Shown: positions 49,386 through 61,002, numbered from the stretch's first letter. The stretch: DNA of 64,000 nt from Rhodeus uyekii (GCA_037043235.1 JAWRVZ010000056.1:1687501-1751500); one strand, 5' to 3'. Notes: generated by a model from the sequence alone, not told the origin. Program-made: numbers and translations.

Positions 49386-50486
49386 ATAATGAGCCTAAAC
49401 TTTTAAATGGTAGTCGTCCTTGAGCTCAGGAAAGGCGCTATATAAATAAAACTTATAATTATTATTATTGTTGAACATGTATTGAAATAACAACCTGTAA
49501 AAAGGGGCCCGCTCGGTCCAACGACGGTTTCCGAGGAGAGGGTGAAGGATCACTGCACTGCGCGGTCTTTTCAGTCGCGGCGAATATGCACTCGCTTGGT
49601 ATCTGACTCCATGTTTAAGTATGACCACGAGTTGATTTTAGAAAGACAATTGGTCGTCGGTCATTAGTATAATAATTTGGTAAAAATACATTTCACTATT
49701 CTATCGGACTCGTTATTCTTATTGCACATTCATTCGGGTCTCAGTGTCGCACAGAGTCTCACGCTGGCCGGTACGCGAATCTCACGGTCACAAACTCTCC
49801 AGTTCGAGCATTAATCAGAGGTTATGCCTAAAGTTATTTAATAGACCGCCCATGCTTGTCGTGATTTAAATAACTGTTTAGTTTAGCCCCCTACAGATGC
49901 CTATTGTGCGACTGCATAACAACTTAAAGTCGAGCAGTTAATCAGAAATCTAGAATCTCAGCTGATGTGCTCAATGCTCCATCTAACCTGAGATCTACTG
50001 TGTATTTAACCCTGGACGCAGATTTGCGGTAACAAAGGATGCGGCGTAATCTACTGAAATGAATAATTTCAGAGTAAGACAGAATAAAATCAAACGTAAC
50101 AATTTATTAACATTCAGGTAAATGTATTGTGCCAATTACGTAATCGGATTAAAAGATAATCAATACCAACATCGAATGCTCAGAAACAGTAAAGATGCAT
50201 ACCTAAACTTAGGAAAATACGTAATGCTAAGTGTCCAAAGGCACTCAACATTACGGGGTAATCTTGGTTCTAATTTGCCTTGACGAACTCCTAATGGAGG
50301 GGCAAGCCCATCCCAAATAAGCCAGACATTACTAAACTCCTTAACCTTTAACACCTGTGGTTTGCTTCTTATGGGAATAATACCTTTGTAACAGTCACAC
50401 TTAGACATTTCAAATGATACCAAACATGTATAACATTGTATGATAACTCTTTACATTAAACCATGTGGACTGTTGGGTGAGTTTCA
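49386..50486. other. intronic DNA with a LINE-tail-like segment
   Basis: aaaggcgctatataaataaa at 49430-49449 followed by a TTA/ATT repeat resembles the 3' tail of a non-LTR retrotransposon. 49500-49800 is CpG-richer and not recognised. Confidence 0.4.
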
Positions 50487-51122
50487 GGCCCCGTCCACAC
50501 AGAGACGCGTATCACTGTATCCGCATACACTTTTTATAGGATTGCCGTTTCGTCCACACGGATCCGGCGTTTTGGGAGACTGAATCTGCTCCCTTTTGAT
50601 ATCGGGTCCTAAAGTGGATAGATCTGAATCCGACACCCTTGCGGTCTCGTGTGGACGGCCAATCCGTATATTTTTTGTGAACCGTAACAGCAACAGTGTT
50701 GCCAGATTGGACTGAAGATTTCCAGCCCAACTACAGCTTAAAACCCGCCCATTTAAAAAAAAAAAACAGCCCAAAGTGCGTACTCTTATAAATAATTAAA
50801 AATGTTGAGCGATTTTATGCATCAAAAACCATCCCAAATTTTATCAACCAGCCCAATGCATTTTTCCCGGTCGGACGTGACCAAAAGGTAACTAGCAATC
50901 TGGCAACACTGAACAGCAACAACAATGCGCATGCTCAAAGTCTTCTTCTCTGTATATAGTGTATATCTGTAGCAGAATTACAGCGCCCCATACTGGTCTG
51001 GCATATATACTACACCGTTTTCAGTCGGTTTTAGTCTCCGTGAGGACGCTGATATTTCTTGCGCCGACGCCGTGTTTATGATCGGATAGGGAATGCACCG
51101 GCTTCGTGTGGACGTGGCCTCA
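50484..51122. mobile_element. MITE with TCA target duplication, interrupted by a nested MITE
   Basis: TCA at 50484-50486 and 51120-51122 flank inverted ends ggccccgtccacac and gtgtggacgtggcc (50487-50500, 51106-51119), 13 of 14 matching. The interior repeats GTCCACAC and GTGTGGACG words. The GG-starting ends and 3-bp duplication suggest PIF/Harbinger, but TCA is not the usual TWA target. Confidence 0.8.
50686..50919. mobile_element. nested hAT MITE with 8-bp target duplication
   Basis: AACAGCAA occurs exactly at 50686-50693 and 50912-50919. Between them, 218 bp is bounded by perfect 16-bp inverted repeats cagtgttgccagattg and caatctggcaacactg (50694-50709, 50896-50911). No coding capacity. 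Confidence 0.92.
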
Positions 51123-51879
51123 GATCGTTTCAGCATTTGGAGAAGAGAGATGGGGGAAGAGGGGGTGAACAGGGAGAGATACAATATTGAGGGGGAGGTG
51201 TAATCAGCTCAGCAGGGTTTGCCTGTGGAAGGCCCTATATTATGAGGATGAGGTGTTTGCAAATCAGTGGGGTACACTTCGAGAATGTTTGGCTGTGGTC
51301 AGTATCGAGTGATCTTGTCCACCTTACAAACCCATAAAATTAATTCTAAATTTGTCCTGTTGTGTCTTACAAGAGAATGAAGGTGAAGTTGAAATGGAGT
51401 TGAGTAAATAATTACAGAAATTGAATAAGCTGGGCAGCTATTCCTTAAAAGCACAACTTAACAAAATCGGGATACTGTACAGATTGTTTTGGGACTACCG
51501 CTTTTAACAAGACTAACGTGGAACAGATGAAAGGATAATTGCACCTAATGCTGTCATTTCAGCTGTACAATTGAGCAATTTTAGAGATTGCTTGACTTGT
51601 CTGTTAGCCTGTTACCGATATAGAATCACGAGTGCTTCATCATTAGGTCTTTTCACCGACAGAGCAGTGTGTCTGTCAGGTTGAGAAGTGTTGTTAAATG
51701 AGATAATCTGTGTGTTGGAAATCTTTACCATCTGATTATGGAAATCAGCGTCTTTTGTCAATTGTCTGTGCCTTTTGGCGGAGCTTCATGTGCCTGATGT
51801 GCCAGTGAACCAGTATTCGTTATATCTGTGAGTGTGTGTCTTTTTGTCTCCCTCCACAAGTACTAACAGCTTTTTTCAA
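51123..51879. other. intronic DNA, no recognised gene
   Basis: A G/A-rich patch lies at 51140-51200. Nothing else is recognised. Confidence 0.4.
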
Positions 51880-52985
51880 ATAAATAAAATGTGCAACCTT
51901 TTTGAGTTTGGATAACACCTGACAAGAGATCAGAGACCATTCCTTCATAAAGAATCTCTCCTGATCCTTCAGATTCCCATCTTCAGGTCACCCCACTTAT
52001 TTTCTATAGGGTTCAGGTCAGGGGACTGGGATGGTCATGCATAGGCTTTATTTTGTGTTCAGTGACACATCCTGATGGAAGGATAATCCCGATTGCTGTT
52101 GCCAGCCAGGGCCCATAATAAGATTTCTAGCAGAGGCTGTCAGATTTAGATTTTTTTTATTTTTTATCTTTTGGTATTTGCTAGAATCCATGAAGCCATT
52201 TATCTGAACAAGATGTCCAGGAGCTCCAGCAAAAAAATAGGCCCAGCACATTAAAGATCCAGTAGCATATTTAACCGTGGACTTGGGGTACTTTTTATCG
52301 CTGTGTGCACCAAACAAATCTGGTGGGTTTGCTGCCAAAAAGTTTTTTTGTTTTGTTTGTTTCATCTGACCATAGAATCCAGTCCCTCTTGGGGTTCCAG
52401 TCGTGTCTGACAACTGAATATGCTGGAGTTTGTTTTTGGATGAGCAAAGAGGATTTTTCTTGAAACCCTCCCAAACAACATGTGCTGATGTAGTTTTTTT
52501 TTCATGGCTTTCTGACCTCAAGATTCAACTAATCTCTGCAATTCAGTTCTATCTTTGGAGTCTTTGGCCACTCAGATGTTCCTCCTCACTGTGCATTAAG
52601 ACAATATAGACGTCCTCTTCCAGGCAGTTTGTAACATCTTTAGATAATTTATACTTCTTTATTATTGCCCTGATGGTAGAAATGGGAATTTTCAGTGCTT
52701 TAGCAGTTTTCTTACAGCCACTTTCTATTTTGTGAAGCTCAACAATCTTTTGCTGCACAGCAGAACTATACTCACTGTTTTTACTCGTGATGGTTGATTA
52801 AGGGAGTCTGGCCTTTGTGTTTCCTCACATTTATACTATTCATAGCGAGACAATTTCATGTTCCTAGTCACCCAGGTGTGCTAAACTAGTAATGAGAATA
52901 TACTTTATATAAAATATTTTACTCATGAATAATTCTAGGGGTATCAAAATTGTGACCAATGTGTTTTGTAGAAAAACATTTTAAT
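51880..52985 (-). pseudogene. Tc1-like DNA transposon, degraded transposase
   Basis: On the minus strand the N-terminal frame (52758-52549) reads QQKIVELHKIESGCKKTAKALKIPISTIRAIIKKYK, a helix-turn-helix domain. The next frame (52521-52048) includes KKYPKSTVKYATGSLMCWAY and FFAGAPGHLVQINGFMDSSKYQKI with a QQQSGLSFHQD remnant, typical of the Tc1 catalytic domain. A broken LNPIEN-type motif can be read near 52000. Frameshifts and stops inactivate it. The 52930-52970 segment resembles a Tc1 terminus. It is a different Tc1 subfamily from the copy at 598-1500. Confidence 0.88.
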
Positions 52986-53132
52986 AATGTGTGTCCGTTC
53001 CCTCCCATTTTTAATTTTTTGAAAGAAATGTCAAAAGGATAAAAATTTGGATTTAGAACATTTTGGATTTAGATTTATTTTTACAGCCATCTTTGACCAG
53101 TGATGCCATTAATTCAGACCACAACTTTACAT

Positions 53133-53177
<45 letters not shown>

Positions 53178-54226
53178 TCATGGCTCCACCCACTCATTCA
53201 TCTAATTTATTCACTAATACAGATGTACAATATGCAGTAATATCTGTAATGGGAACCTTTCAATGTAGTTAGTAGGCAAAAAATTGAGTTACATAAAAGG
53301 TCACTTTGTTTCAAATGTGAAGGCATGTGTGAGTCTGTTCACTTCCTGCACAAGGCTGAGTCACTGATTTGATTCCAAGGCATGGTCTCCTCACGCCTCG
53401 TGGCCGTATGCTGCACCCGTGGGGGACACCATATTGCTTGCGTATGATCTCGGCATGCGATGACTGTATCAGAATAAACATAGTGCGTGCACGCCAAGAG
53501 GCACGGTTTGCACAAGAGTGGGCGATTTTTCTGGGGCTACATCTCAGCAGGGCTTGATCTGGCCAGCCATTGTCGCTGGTGATCATGCACGGCATACACA
53601 CTCTTAAGATGGTATGGATTCTTTCCTACACCCACATACACTCTGTCCTGGGTACTGTTCTGGCACAGTCTACGCTGTGGGAACAGAACTTGTCTCAATT
53701 TATCATGTCATCAGCTTTTACTTTTGTATCTGCTGTACTCTGGATGGCTTCAGGCTCTGCAAAGGAATCCTTTTTAATTAGGATTACACAGGTCGTTAGC
53801 TAACCCAAGTTTTTTTCTTTGCTCTTCTCTCCACTTTCTCAGTATTGGGACCAATTTTGATGTCAAACTAAGTTATTGATCATGGTTGCCTCTGTGGGGT
53901 TGCTTAGTTTAGCTTTTTTGATAGATAGTTTTTTAAATAAACCAGGTTGCTTGTTTTTCTGGGAGATTTGGCAACACAATCTCAAACCTCTACACCTCTA
54001 AAGCACATTTACACATCAAAACATGTGGTGAAAATTTTGAGTTGATCCGCTACAAGATTGTAGAAAAAAAAAGGTTTGCAAAAGTAGAAAAGGCTAGAGA
54101 AGATATGAAAGAAACAAATAGTGAGAGTATAGTATAGTGTTCCTCCCAAAAATCAATAATTTTTATTTATTAAAAACATTCTGTTAATTTAAAAGAAATT
54201 AATACAATAAAACATCCAGTTTTATA
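52986..54226. other. intronic DNA with (GT)n and a CpG-richer patch
   Basis: (GT)n lies at 53134-53173. 53370-53600 is more GC/CpG-rich than its surroundings and open for 96 codons on the minus strand (53601-53311), but no domain is recognised. Confidence 0.4.
53134..53173. repeat. (GT)n microsatellite, about 20 units
   Basis: Pure GT run. Confidence 0.97.
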
Positions 54227-54589
54227 CAGTGATCCCTCGTTTATCGCGGTTAATGTGGACCGGAACCCCACGCGATAGGGGAAAATCTACGAAGTAGGAT
54301 CAGCCAATCAGCTCACGGGATACATCCACTCGTGCTCTCATTCGTCGATCTTGCGCCGTTAACCAATCACGTGGGTGTGTACAAAGCCTCTAAAAGAGTT
54401 TCTCTCTTTGTCTGGCATTCTGGGAAACCGTTTCTCTCGCACATCACGATAAAACAACGCTGCTTTCCGCAATACGGCTGCCCGATATGGCAGAATTTTT
54501 TCATTTTTATTTTTCGATAAATATTTTTGAAAAATCCGCGATACACTGAGGCTGCGAAACTTGAACCGCGAAGTGGCAAGAGATTACTG
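54227..54589. mobile_element. Tigger/pogo-like MITE, short form
   Basis: Ends are cagtgatccctcgtttatcg and, reversed, cagtaatctcttgccacttc, with TA flanks at 54225-54226 and 54590-54591. The interior matches the copies at 3509 (same orientation) and 45880 (inverted), including cgtgctctcattcgtc and gtgtacaaagcctct. Confidence 0.9.
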
Positions 54590-54591
54590 TA

Positions 54592-55714
54592 TATGAATTT
54601 GTGTATCTGTATGTGTGTGTGTATATATATATATGTATATATGTAGAAGAATATAGAATATAGAAGTCTTACAGTTGCTTGGCTTTGACTGTGACATCCA
54701 GTCAGTTGGAATGATATTTTTCATAACATTGTTGTTTTTGATGGATGATGAAAGTAGGTTCATATAAAACAGGCATTCGTGTTGATTGTTGGAGGTTTGG
54801 TGTATTTTTCTGAGGCACTGCATAAATGCGTCTTCATGCTCGTCTCAGCTGTCAGAATTAGTTAAACACCCTTAAAAAATTGAAAGGAGAGAGCGAAAGT
54901 TGGATGGGGGTGATGTGTTGGACTCATCTCAGTGAATAGATTTACCATCGGCCGAGCTTCCCCCTCCCCAAACGCCGTCATTATGAATGACCTTTCATGC
55001 CCTTCCTAATGCACCGAGAGCCTCTGAAGGTGAGTGGAGTCATCGGTCCCTTAATACTTAGCTGCAGAACTGCTCAATATAGGCCTGCTTTAAAAATGCC
55101 ATTGTGTGCAGAATTCAGCCAATATGAACGAGGTCATCGTATCTCAACCAATCACAAAGCGAGCTCACTGATACTCTGTTCCTTTATGTGATTTAAGCCG
55201 CAGAGCCTCAGAGGAGATGACGACTCTGGGGCCGCAGCCATTAGCAGCTGATGAGTGCTGGGGTTTGGAGACCAAAGCAATGATGTCCTTTTGGACACCT
55301 TGATTTATCCATGTTTCAGCACGGTCGATGTCTGCATTTATATAGATCACCTTACCAAGAGAACAATAACGCATTCAATTTAGGAAGTCAGCACACTGTG
55401 CTGTTAAAGTTTTTTTTCTTCAGAAATAGAGGTATTTTTCGTCTAGCTCAATCCACTTTCCTCCTCTTCTCTGTTATCTCCTTATTTTCAAAATAAAGAA
55501 CTGGATTTAAAGTAAATGTACAGTAAGTGTGAACAATGTTTGCTTAAATGAATGGCACCAAAATACTTTCAAAAGGTTATTTACTCTTAGTTTGATCACT
55601 ACCGTAGACATCAGTGTTTATTTACCCAAACTATAACATTTTATCCCAGTACATTTTTATCCTGTTATATAAATGTGTGTAACACTTAACACATCAATAA
55701 CGAAAATGTATGGT
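54592..55714. other. intronic DNA; candidate conserved segment 54930-55260
   Basis: A TG/TA microsatellite lies at about 54601-54645. 54930-55260 is balanced in composition, has a donor-like GTGAGT at 55030 and no repeat words, so it is a fair candidate for conserved non-coding DNA. Confidence 0.35.
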
Positions 55715-56307
55715 TTAAAGGCCCAGTCACACAGCCGAAAATGCATGAAGAACACACGAATCACGCACAGATTGGGTTTGTGCGTGCTTGTGTGTCAAGA
55801 AATTGACCAAAGTATTCCACGAACATTCGACGCACGCCTGACGCATGAATCACTGACGGAGCGCGTCCAAACACGCACGCTTCGTGAACGTTCCACGTAC
55901 AAGCACTTTCAGAATCCACATTGTCAGTGGATGTCAGTGGAATGAACGTGATACGTGCGCGGTTCATGCGTGATATGAAGGTGGGGCGTCAGTGGACGGA
56001 CGTGGACGTGCGCGGTTTCAAACCAGTTCCAACGCATAAGCACTGACGGCCAACGCGTGTCCCGCGCATGTCACACATACTCAACGCATAAACTACGCAC
56101 GGCGACTCATGAATGTGCATCGGAAAATTTTTGGAACCATTCAAAACTCAAAATCACGCACAAACCACCTTCGACGCACATCCACTTACAATCACTGACG
56201 GTCCTTGTTCGTTCCACCGACGAATTACGCATATGACGCACACTCCGCGCAGAAACGAAAATCTGTGCGTAATTCGTGCGTAATTCGTAATTCGACTAGG
56301 CCTTTAA
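55715..56307. mobile_element. TTAA-flanked, CpG-rich MITE
   Basis: TTAA at 55715-55718 and 56304-56307 flank inverted ends aggcccagtc and gactaggcct (55719-55728, 56294-56303), 9 of 10 matching. The 585-bp body is rich in CpG and in the words ACGCAC, CACTGACGG and GTCAGTGG. The target fits piggyBac or Kolobok. No transposase frame. Confidence 0.82.
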
Positions 56308-57640
56308 AGACTTTATAAAGCTGCGTCATGCTGTACATTTACATTTACATGGCAGCTGCAGCGCTAAAAGTAAAATAAGCTAATTCATAATATTAATAAA
56401 AACCATATATAAATTCTAAAATAACATTGATTTCATTTTTTTAAAAGTAAAAGTTCTTTATGCTTTCTAATATATACATTCTAATAGCACTCTTCACTCT
56501 CAAGGTCAAGTCAAATGATTTGAGTTATCACACGTTTGTAGCACAAACATATCTTTCAGTTACTCACTGAATTCAATGATTTGTTTAAATCTGAGCCATC
56601 GAGCCGTTGTGGTAAAGAAAAAAAAACTGAGGATTTTTGGTCAAATTAAGTTTTGCATAACATAATTGACTGTTATCTCATAACGATGGATCTAGAACTT
56701 GGCTTTGAGTTGGGAATTTCCTCATGTTTCCTTTTTCACATATTTAAAGTTGTGAGTGTGAAAGGGGGGGACTCTGGACAGTAGGGTCGAGGGGAGGGGG
56801 GTTCTTCATAATAGCAGGTCTTTCGTCTTGCTTGGGAACTGATAGGATTAACTTCACTTCTTATAATGGAATATAGCATCTTCAGAGGCCTGTGCTTCTT
56901 AGGAAGAATGAAAGATCTCTCTGCCAAGACTATCAAACAGTCTTTATATACTCCTCCATTGCCTGTTGCCTAGGAGACCAGTGTAATCCAACTGCTTTTC
57001 CCCCCTTTTCCCTGGCTCTCCTTTCCCTTTTTCACCCCCTTTCTGTGATTGGTGACTCTACTGGCTGGTGCCATTGAGTTGGCCTTCAGACGGACACAGC
57101 AGCTGTCAGGAGATGGAGATAAATCTATGGCAAAGTGCTCTGAAACCTATTGATTTCTCCTGATTACAGAACATTTGGAAAGATAGACCAGTATAGCCTC
57201 TTCTACACAGAGCATATATGAATAATCTGATGCTCGAAGGATCACATATCACACCCTTTAAAGTTGGATGTGTCCCTGTTGGAAGCTTTATTGTGACTAC
57301 ACTAATGCATCAGTTGAGATCATAATCAGTGCATATTTAGGCATGTAACTAATATTTTAAGGATTCAACTTTAGCTCATCAATATTTTTTTATAATGTCA
57401 TGTTTAGTCAGTTCAACAACAGTAGATTTTCCTACTGGGTGTGTGTCCTACAATTTAGGATTCTATGATAATTAGAATTGATTGTCTTTGTTAAATCACA
57501 CTTTTGTCTGTTCCCAAGAGACAAAGATGCCAATACTCTCAGCTTTTTCTGTTATTTTAGCATCTTGGTAATGTTTGGTAAGATAAATAAAAAAATTAAA
57601 AAAATTTGATTGGGTAAAATTTAAAAAAATAATAATTTGA
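56308..57640. other. intronic DNA, no recognised gene
   Basis: A G-rich patch lies at 56765-56800. 56900-57150 is repeat-poor. No coding signal. Confidence 0.4.
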
Positions 57641-57641
57641 G

Positions 57642-57733
57642 CAATAATAATAATAATTATTATTATTATTAGTAGTAGTAGTACTACTACTTTTTGCAGT
57701 TTCAGTGGTAGTAGTAATAATAATAATTATTAT
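57642..57733. repeat. cluster of palindromic trinucleotide repeats
   Basis: (AAT)n meets (ATT)n head to head, then (AGT)n meets (ACT)n, then (GTA)n runs into (ATA)n/(ATT)n. Each forms its own near-perfect palindrome. Confidence 0.85.
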
Positions 57734-59602
57734 CATTATATTCTTTCATTACCAGTTGCTATATTTTCTCTTCCTTCATCCCTTTTATTACCTGCATCCT
57801 GTTCATTTCTTTGAACCCCCCTATTTTTCATTTCCATCAGAGCATCTACTGGACAGACCATTTAAGGATTGAATTTCATGGTGCAATTTATCTTTGTGGT
57901 TGGTCCAGGTATGGTTTAAAACACGCTGATGGAAAGTTGACAGCTTAATTAGGTGGAGAATGTCAGTTTGTGCTAAGAATAAATGCATTCACTGCTTTCA
58001 GAAGAAAATTGAATTTCTGCTATAGTGGAAAAAAAGACCTTTCCCTCTAGAAAATATTACATGACCCAATACAGTTCTCCATAGACCTACTATCCAATGA
58101 TTTATTAATAATAATTATAATTAACAGTCATTGTTCTTGTAATATTTGTAGTATATTTTTTGTTAATTCCATGCTATTAAACACAAACATTTTAAAAATA
58201 ATATAAATTATTATTATAGAAATTTTATAAAGATATATGTTTTATTGTCACTTGTTTATCTTATATTTTACTGGTCAAGCTTTTAAACATTGAGACATGA
58301 GTGTAAATGAATTGTGAGTCCAATAAATGTGCTCTTTATTTTGTTTGCTAAAACACTCCAAGGGTTTGAATTGTTTGACTTGTGCTGGTACAGATCTCTG
58401 CACTGAAGCCAAATACTGTGGATAAAAAGCCGAGCACTCGCTTTGGGGTTTGCTGCAATCAATAGAGTGTGTTATCGTCTCTCAGCCCTGGTCGGGGGAA
58501 GCTAGTATTCATGCTGAAAAAAATCTCTTAGCAACTTTTTGTTAAAGATATTTTGGCACCTTCAAAAAACAGTCAATTAACTCCAAAGTAATTAACAGCG
58601 GTCAGTGGAGATGCCCGATAGCAGTGCTTTTAGTTCACGAAAATGAAACCACCTGTAAAAGCAACGTACAGTTTGTTTGAATATGTGACACCGCGGTCCA
58701 GGCCAGCGTATGCGTGTTGCCCAGGGGCACACAGTATGACTCTCTGTCCGTTATCTGAAGGTCATTACTATTGACTCATTGAGAACACTGTCTAACAAAA
58801 CAGCACATGCTGTCCACCGCTTTGAAGTGCCTGTGTGAAAGGAAGTGCTTTCACTTTACAAAAGCACTACACTTTGTTCTGTCGCCGGGGTTTGCTGATT
58901 GTGTAAATCTCTGACAGTATAGGGATAACTTGAACTGAAAAATGGGGCTTAGTAACATGACACTGATTATAGTCTGTACTAATGAGCTCAAGTAATTTTC
59001 CCCTGATATCACTTTCAAAGTGACATTTTGCTGTTTCCTCATTTTCAGCAGGATCTGTCAGGAGAGCTAATTTATATACCGTGCTGCTTTTTAAAATGCT
59101 GAGTTTGTCTAAGTGCTCTGTAGTATCTGTACTAGCTGTAGTTTGCACTTTTTGGTTTTTTGATGCATTTTTCTGCCCATTTCACTAATGAACTTGAGAA
59201 TGTGGAGGTCGAGGTATTCCAGGATGTCAGGTTCACTTTTCTCCCCTTAATGTACTGGAACAAACTAGTCTTATCTTGCAGACAGAGCAAACCATTAACC
59301 CAGGAATTCACGGAGTAAACAGTTTGCTTTACCATGTTAGATGGGTGTTTGTATTTAATGTGATTTGCGGCAACAAAGTGACAGGAAGTGGTATTTTTCT
59401 GAACAGTGCCATTTGCACCCTGTTGACTTGCATCACTCAACTAAAACTTGAAGATGCACTGAGGCGGTGTCAATCAAGACGAATGCCTGTTTTATATGAA
59501 CCTACTTTCATCATCCATCAAAAACAACATATTGCTATGAATAATATCATTCCAACTGACTGGATGTCACAGTCAAAGCCAAGCAATACTAAGATTTCTA
59601 TA
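57734..59602. other. intronic DNA, no recognised gene
   Basis: 58340-58830 is repeat-poor and balanced. The rest is AT-rich, with no recognised feature. Confidence 0.4.
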
Positions 59603-59993
59603 CAGTAATACCTCGGTTTACAAGTTTAATTTGTTCCAAGAGTGAGCTCGTAACCCAAAGTTCTCGTACACCAAAACAATTTTCCCCATAAGAATGCACT
59701 AAAAATCACTTGATTCGTTCCACACGACCATAAATGCCCATTTTAAATATTTTTTGGGTTTTAACATATTAATTACATTTAAAATTATAACCATTACGAT
59801 CTCATATAAATACTAATTAATAATTGACAATTAAACTCTAAAAATACTTGACAATTTACTGTAACACGTACTTTACCTGTCACTGCTGGCATGATGGAGA
59901 CGAGAGGAGAGGGGATATTTTTCTCGCACACGATACAATGCTCTTACACGATTTGCTCGTATACAAAGTTATTCGTAAACCGAGGTATGACTA
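59603..59993. mobile_element. Tigger-like MITE (ACCTCGGTTTAC type)
   Basis: The left end cagtaatacctcggtttaca is preceded by TA (59601-59602). The right end, reversed, reads agtcatacctcggtttacga. The inner ends carry the complementary words gttctcgtacacc and cgtatacaaag. It is about 390 bp with no ORF of its own. The right terminal bases have decayed. Confidence 0.82.
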
Positions 59994-60002
59994 CATGCGC
60001 GC

Positions 60003-60006
60003 ACAC

Positions 60007-60082
<76 letters not shown>
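60003..60082. repeat. compound (CA)n(TA)n microsatellite
   Basis: About 28 CA units run directly into about 12 TA units, right beside the Tigger-like MITE. Confidence 0.97.
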
Positions 60083-60525
60083 GGAACACCACAATGCATT
60101 CTGGGATTCCTTAATCCGCAAAGGATACATCATTTGAAATCTTAAGATGGACCCTTTTTCAAGAGAAAGAAAAATGGGGCAAAAATGCTATATTTGTATG
60201 CGCAGCTATCCATCATTCAATATTCATGAATTCATTCTTTACCTAGTGATCTGATGTTTCAGATGTTAAATTAACATAACAAAGGGATGTACAGGACAGT
60301 AACTGATGGTCATGGATACATTTCCTACATTGAAATCCACACAATAGTAATTGATCTGAGCAAAAATGTGAACATAGAAGTGCGCAAACACCAGTTTTCA
60401 CATCAAGATGGTGACAGCTGAAAATCTTTGACCAGTTCTGGCAGGTGCTCAGGTCTTCATTTTTGCCTTTTGATACATTTAGCAGCTTAAATATGTCTGT
60501 CTGTGTTCCTCTTCTTTCTCCATAG
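60083..60525. other. end of intron before exon B
   Basis: No repeat recognised. A minus-strand 112-aa open frame here (60581-60243) overlaps the exon on the opposite strand and is a chance frame. The pyrimidine-rich tract and acceptor lie at 60500-60525. Confidence 0.6.
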
Positions 60526-60662
60526 AGTATCGGCAAGGGCTCCCTGTGGTGCATAGACCCAGAATACAGACAGAATCTCATCCAGGCGCTGAAAAAGACG
60601 CCTTATCATCCTTACTCCCAGATGTTCACCACGCCTCCCACTTCTCCTCAGGCATATCAAAG
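60526..60662 (+). CDS. foxn3: foxn3 second coding exon, residues 182-226 plus 2 nt
   Basis: This 137-nt exon continues exon A in frame. Its 45 codons begin SIGKGSLWCIDPEYRQNLIQ, the wing and C-terminal part of the forkhead domain, and continue ALKKTPYHPYSQMFTTPPTSPQAYQ. The acceptor follows a pyrimidine-rich tract (cttctttctccatag) and the donor is GTAGGC at 60663. The exon ends with AG, the first two bases of a codon that is serine in known FOXN3 proteins (phase 2). The intact GKGSLWCIDPEY motif supports a functional winged helix. Later exons, encoding the C-terminal repression region, lie beyond the window. I see no frameshift or stop in either exon. Confidence 0.96.
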
Positions 60663-60944
60663 GTAGGCAACCGACCCACTAGACACATCGATGTTTAAAC
60701 CTCACCGAATCTCTCCCTCCTTCTTTGTTTTGTGCGCTTGTCCCTGTTGGTGTTGGTTCACAGCGGAACCCACAGGCGGCAGCGAGCTGAGCGGAGCTGT
60801 CAGATTCAGCGTTGGGTTCCGAGCGGCGGCGCCCTCACCGCTCCATTTCATTTTGATCCAGCTAACAGGTCTGCATGCTCCCAGCCTCTCGTCTGTGCAA
60901 GACAAAATAATTGCTTTACTGTAAAACTCAAACTGGCATATCAT

Positions 60945-61002
60945 CCTTAACAAAGGATATGGAACAAATGGCTGACCATTTGTTCCATATCCTTTGTTAA
61001 GG
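60945..61002. repeat. perfect 27-bp inverted repeat with 4-nt loop
   Basis: Arm 60945-60971 begins ccttaacaaaggatatggaa; arm 60976-61002 is its exact reverse complement. The spacer is CTGA. It lies 283 bp after exon B. A transcript through it would fold into a very stable hairpin. No flanking target duplication was seen. Confidence 0.95.

Larger units (their letters stand above)
41881..60525 (+). other. foxn3: foxn3 intron between the two coding exons (18.6 kb)
   Basis: The interval is bounded by a GTAAGG donor and a pyrimidine-rich TAG acceptor, and joining the exons restores the FOXN3 reading frame. It interrupts the forkhead domain between the recognition helix region and the wing. It contains many mobile-element copies and several long microsatellites, listed below. 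Confidence 0.95.

Noticed and set aside
60691..60953. Open frames on both strands just after exon B
   Set aside because: They start beyond the GTAGGC donor, do not continue the FOXN3 sequence and overlap antisense; read as intron.
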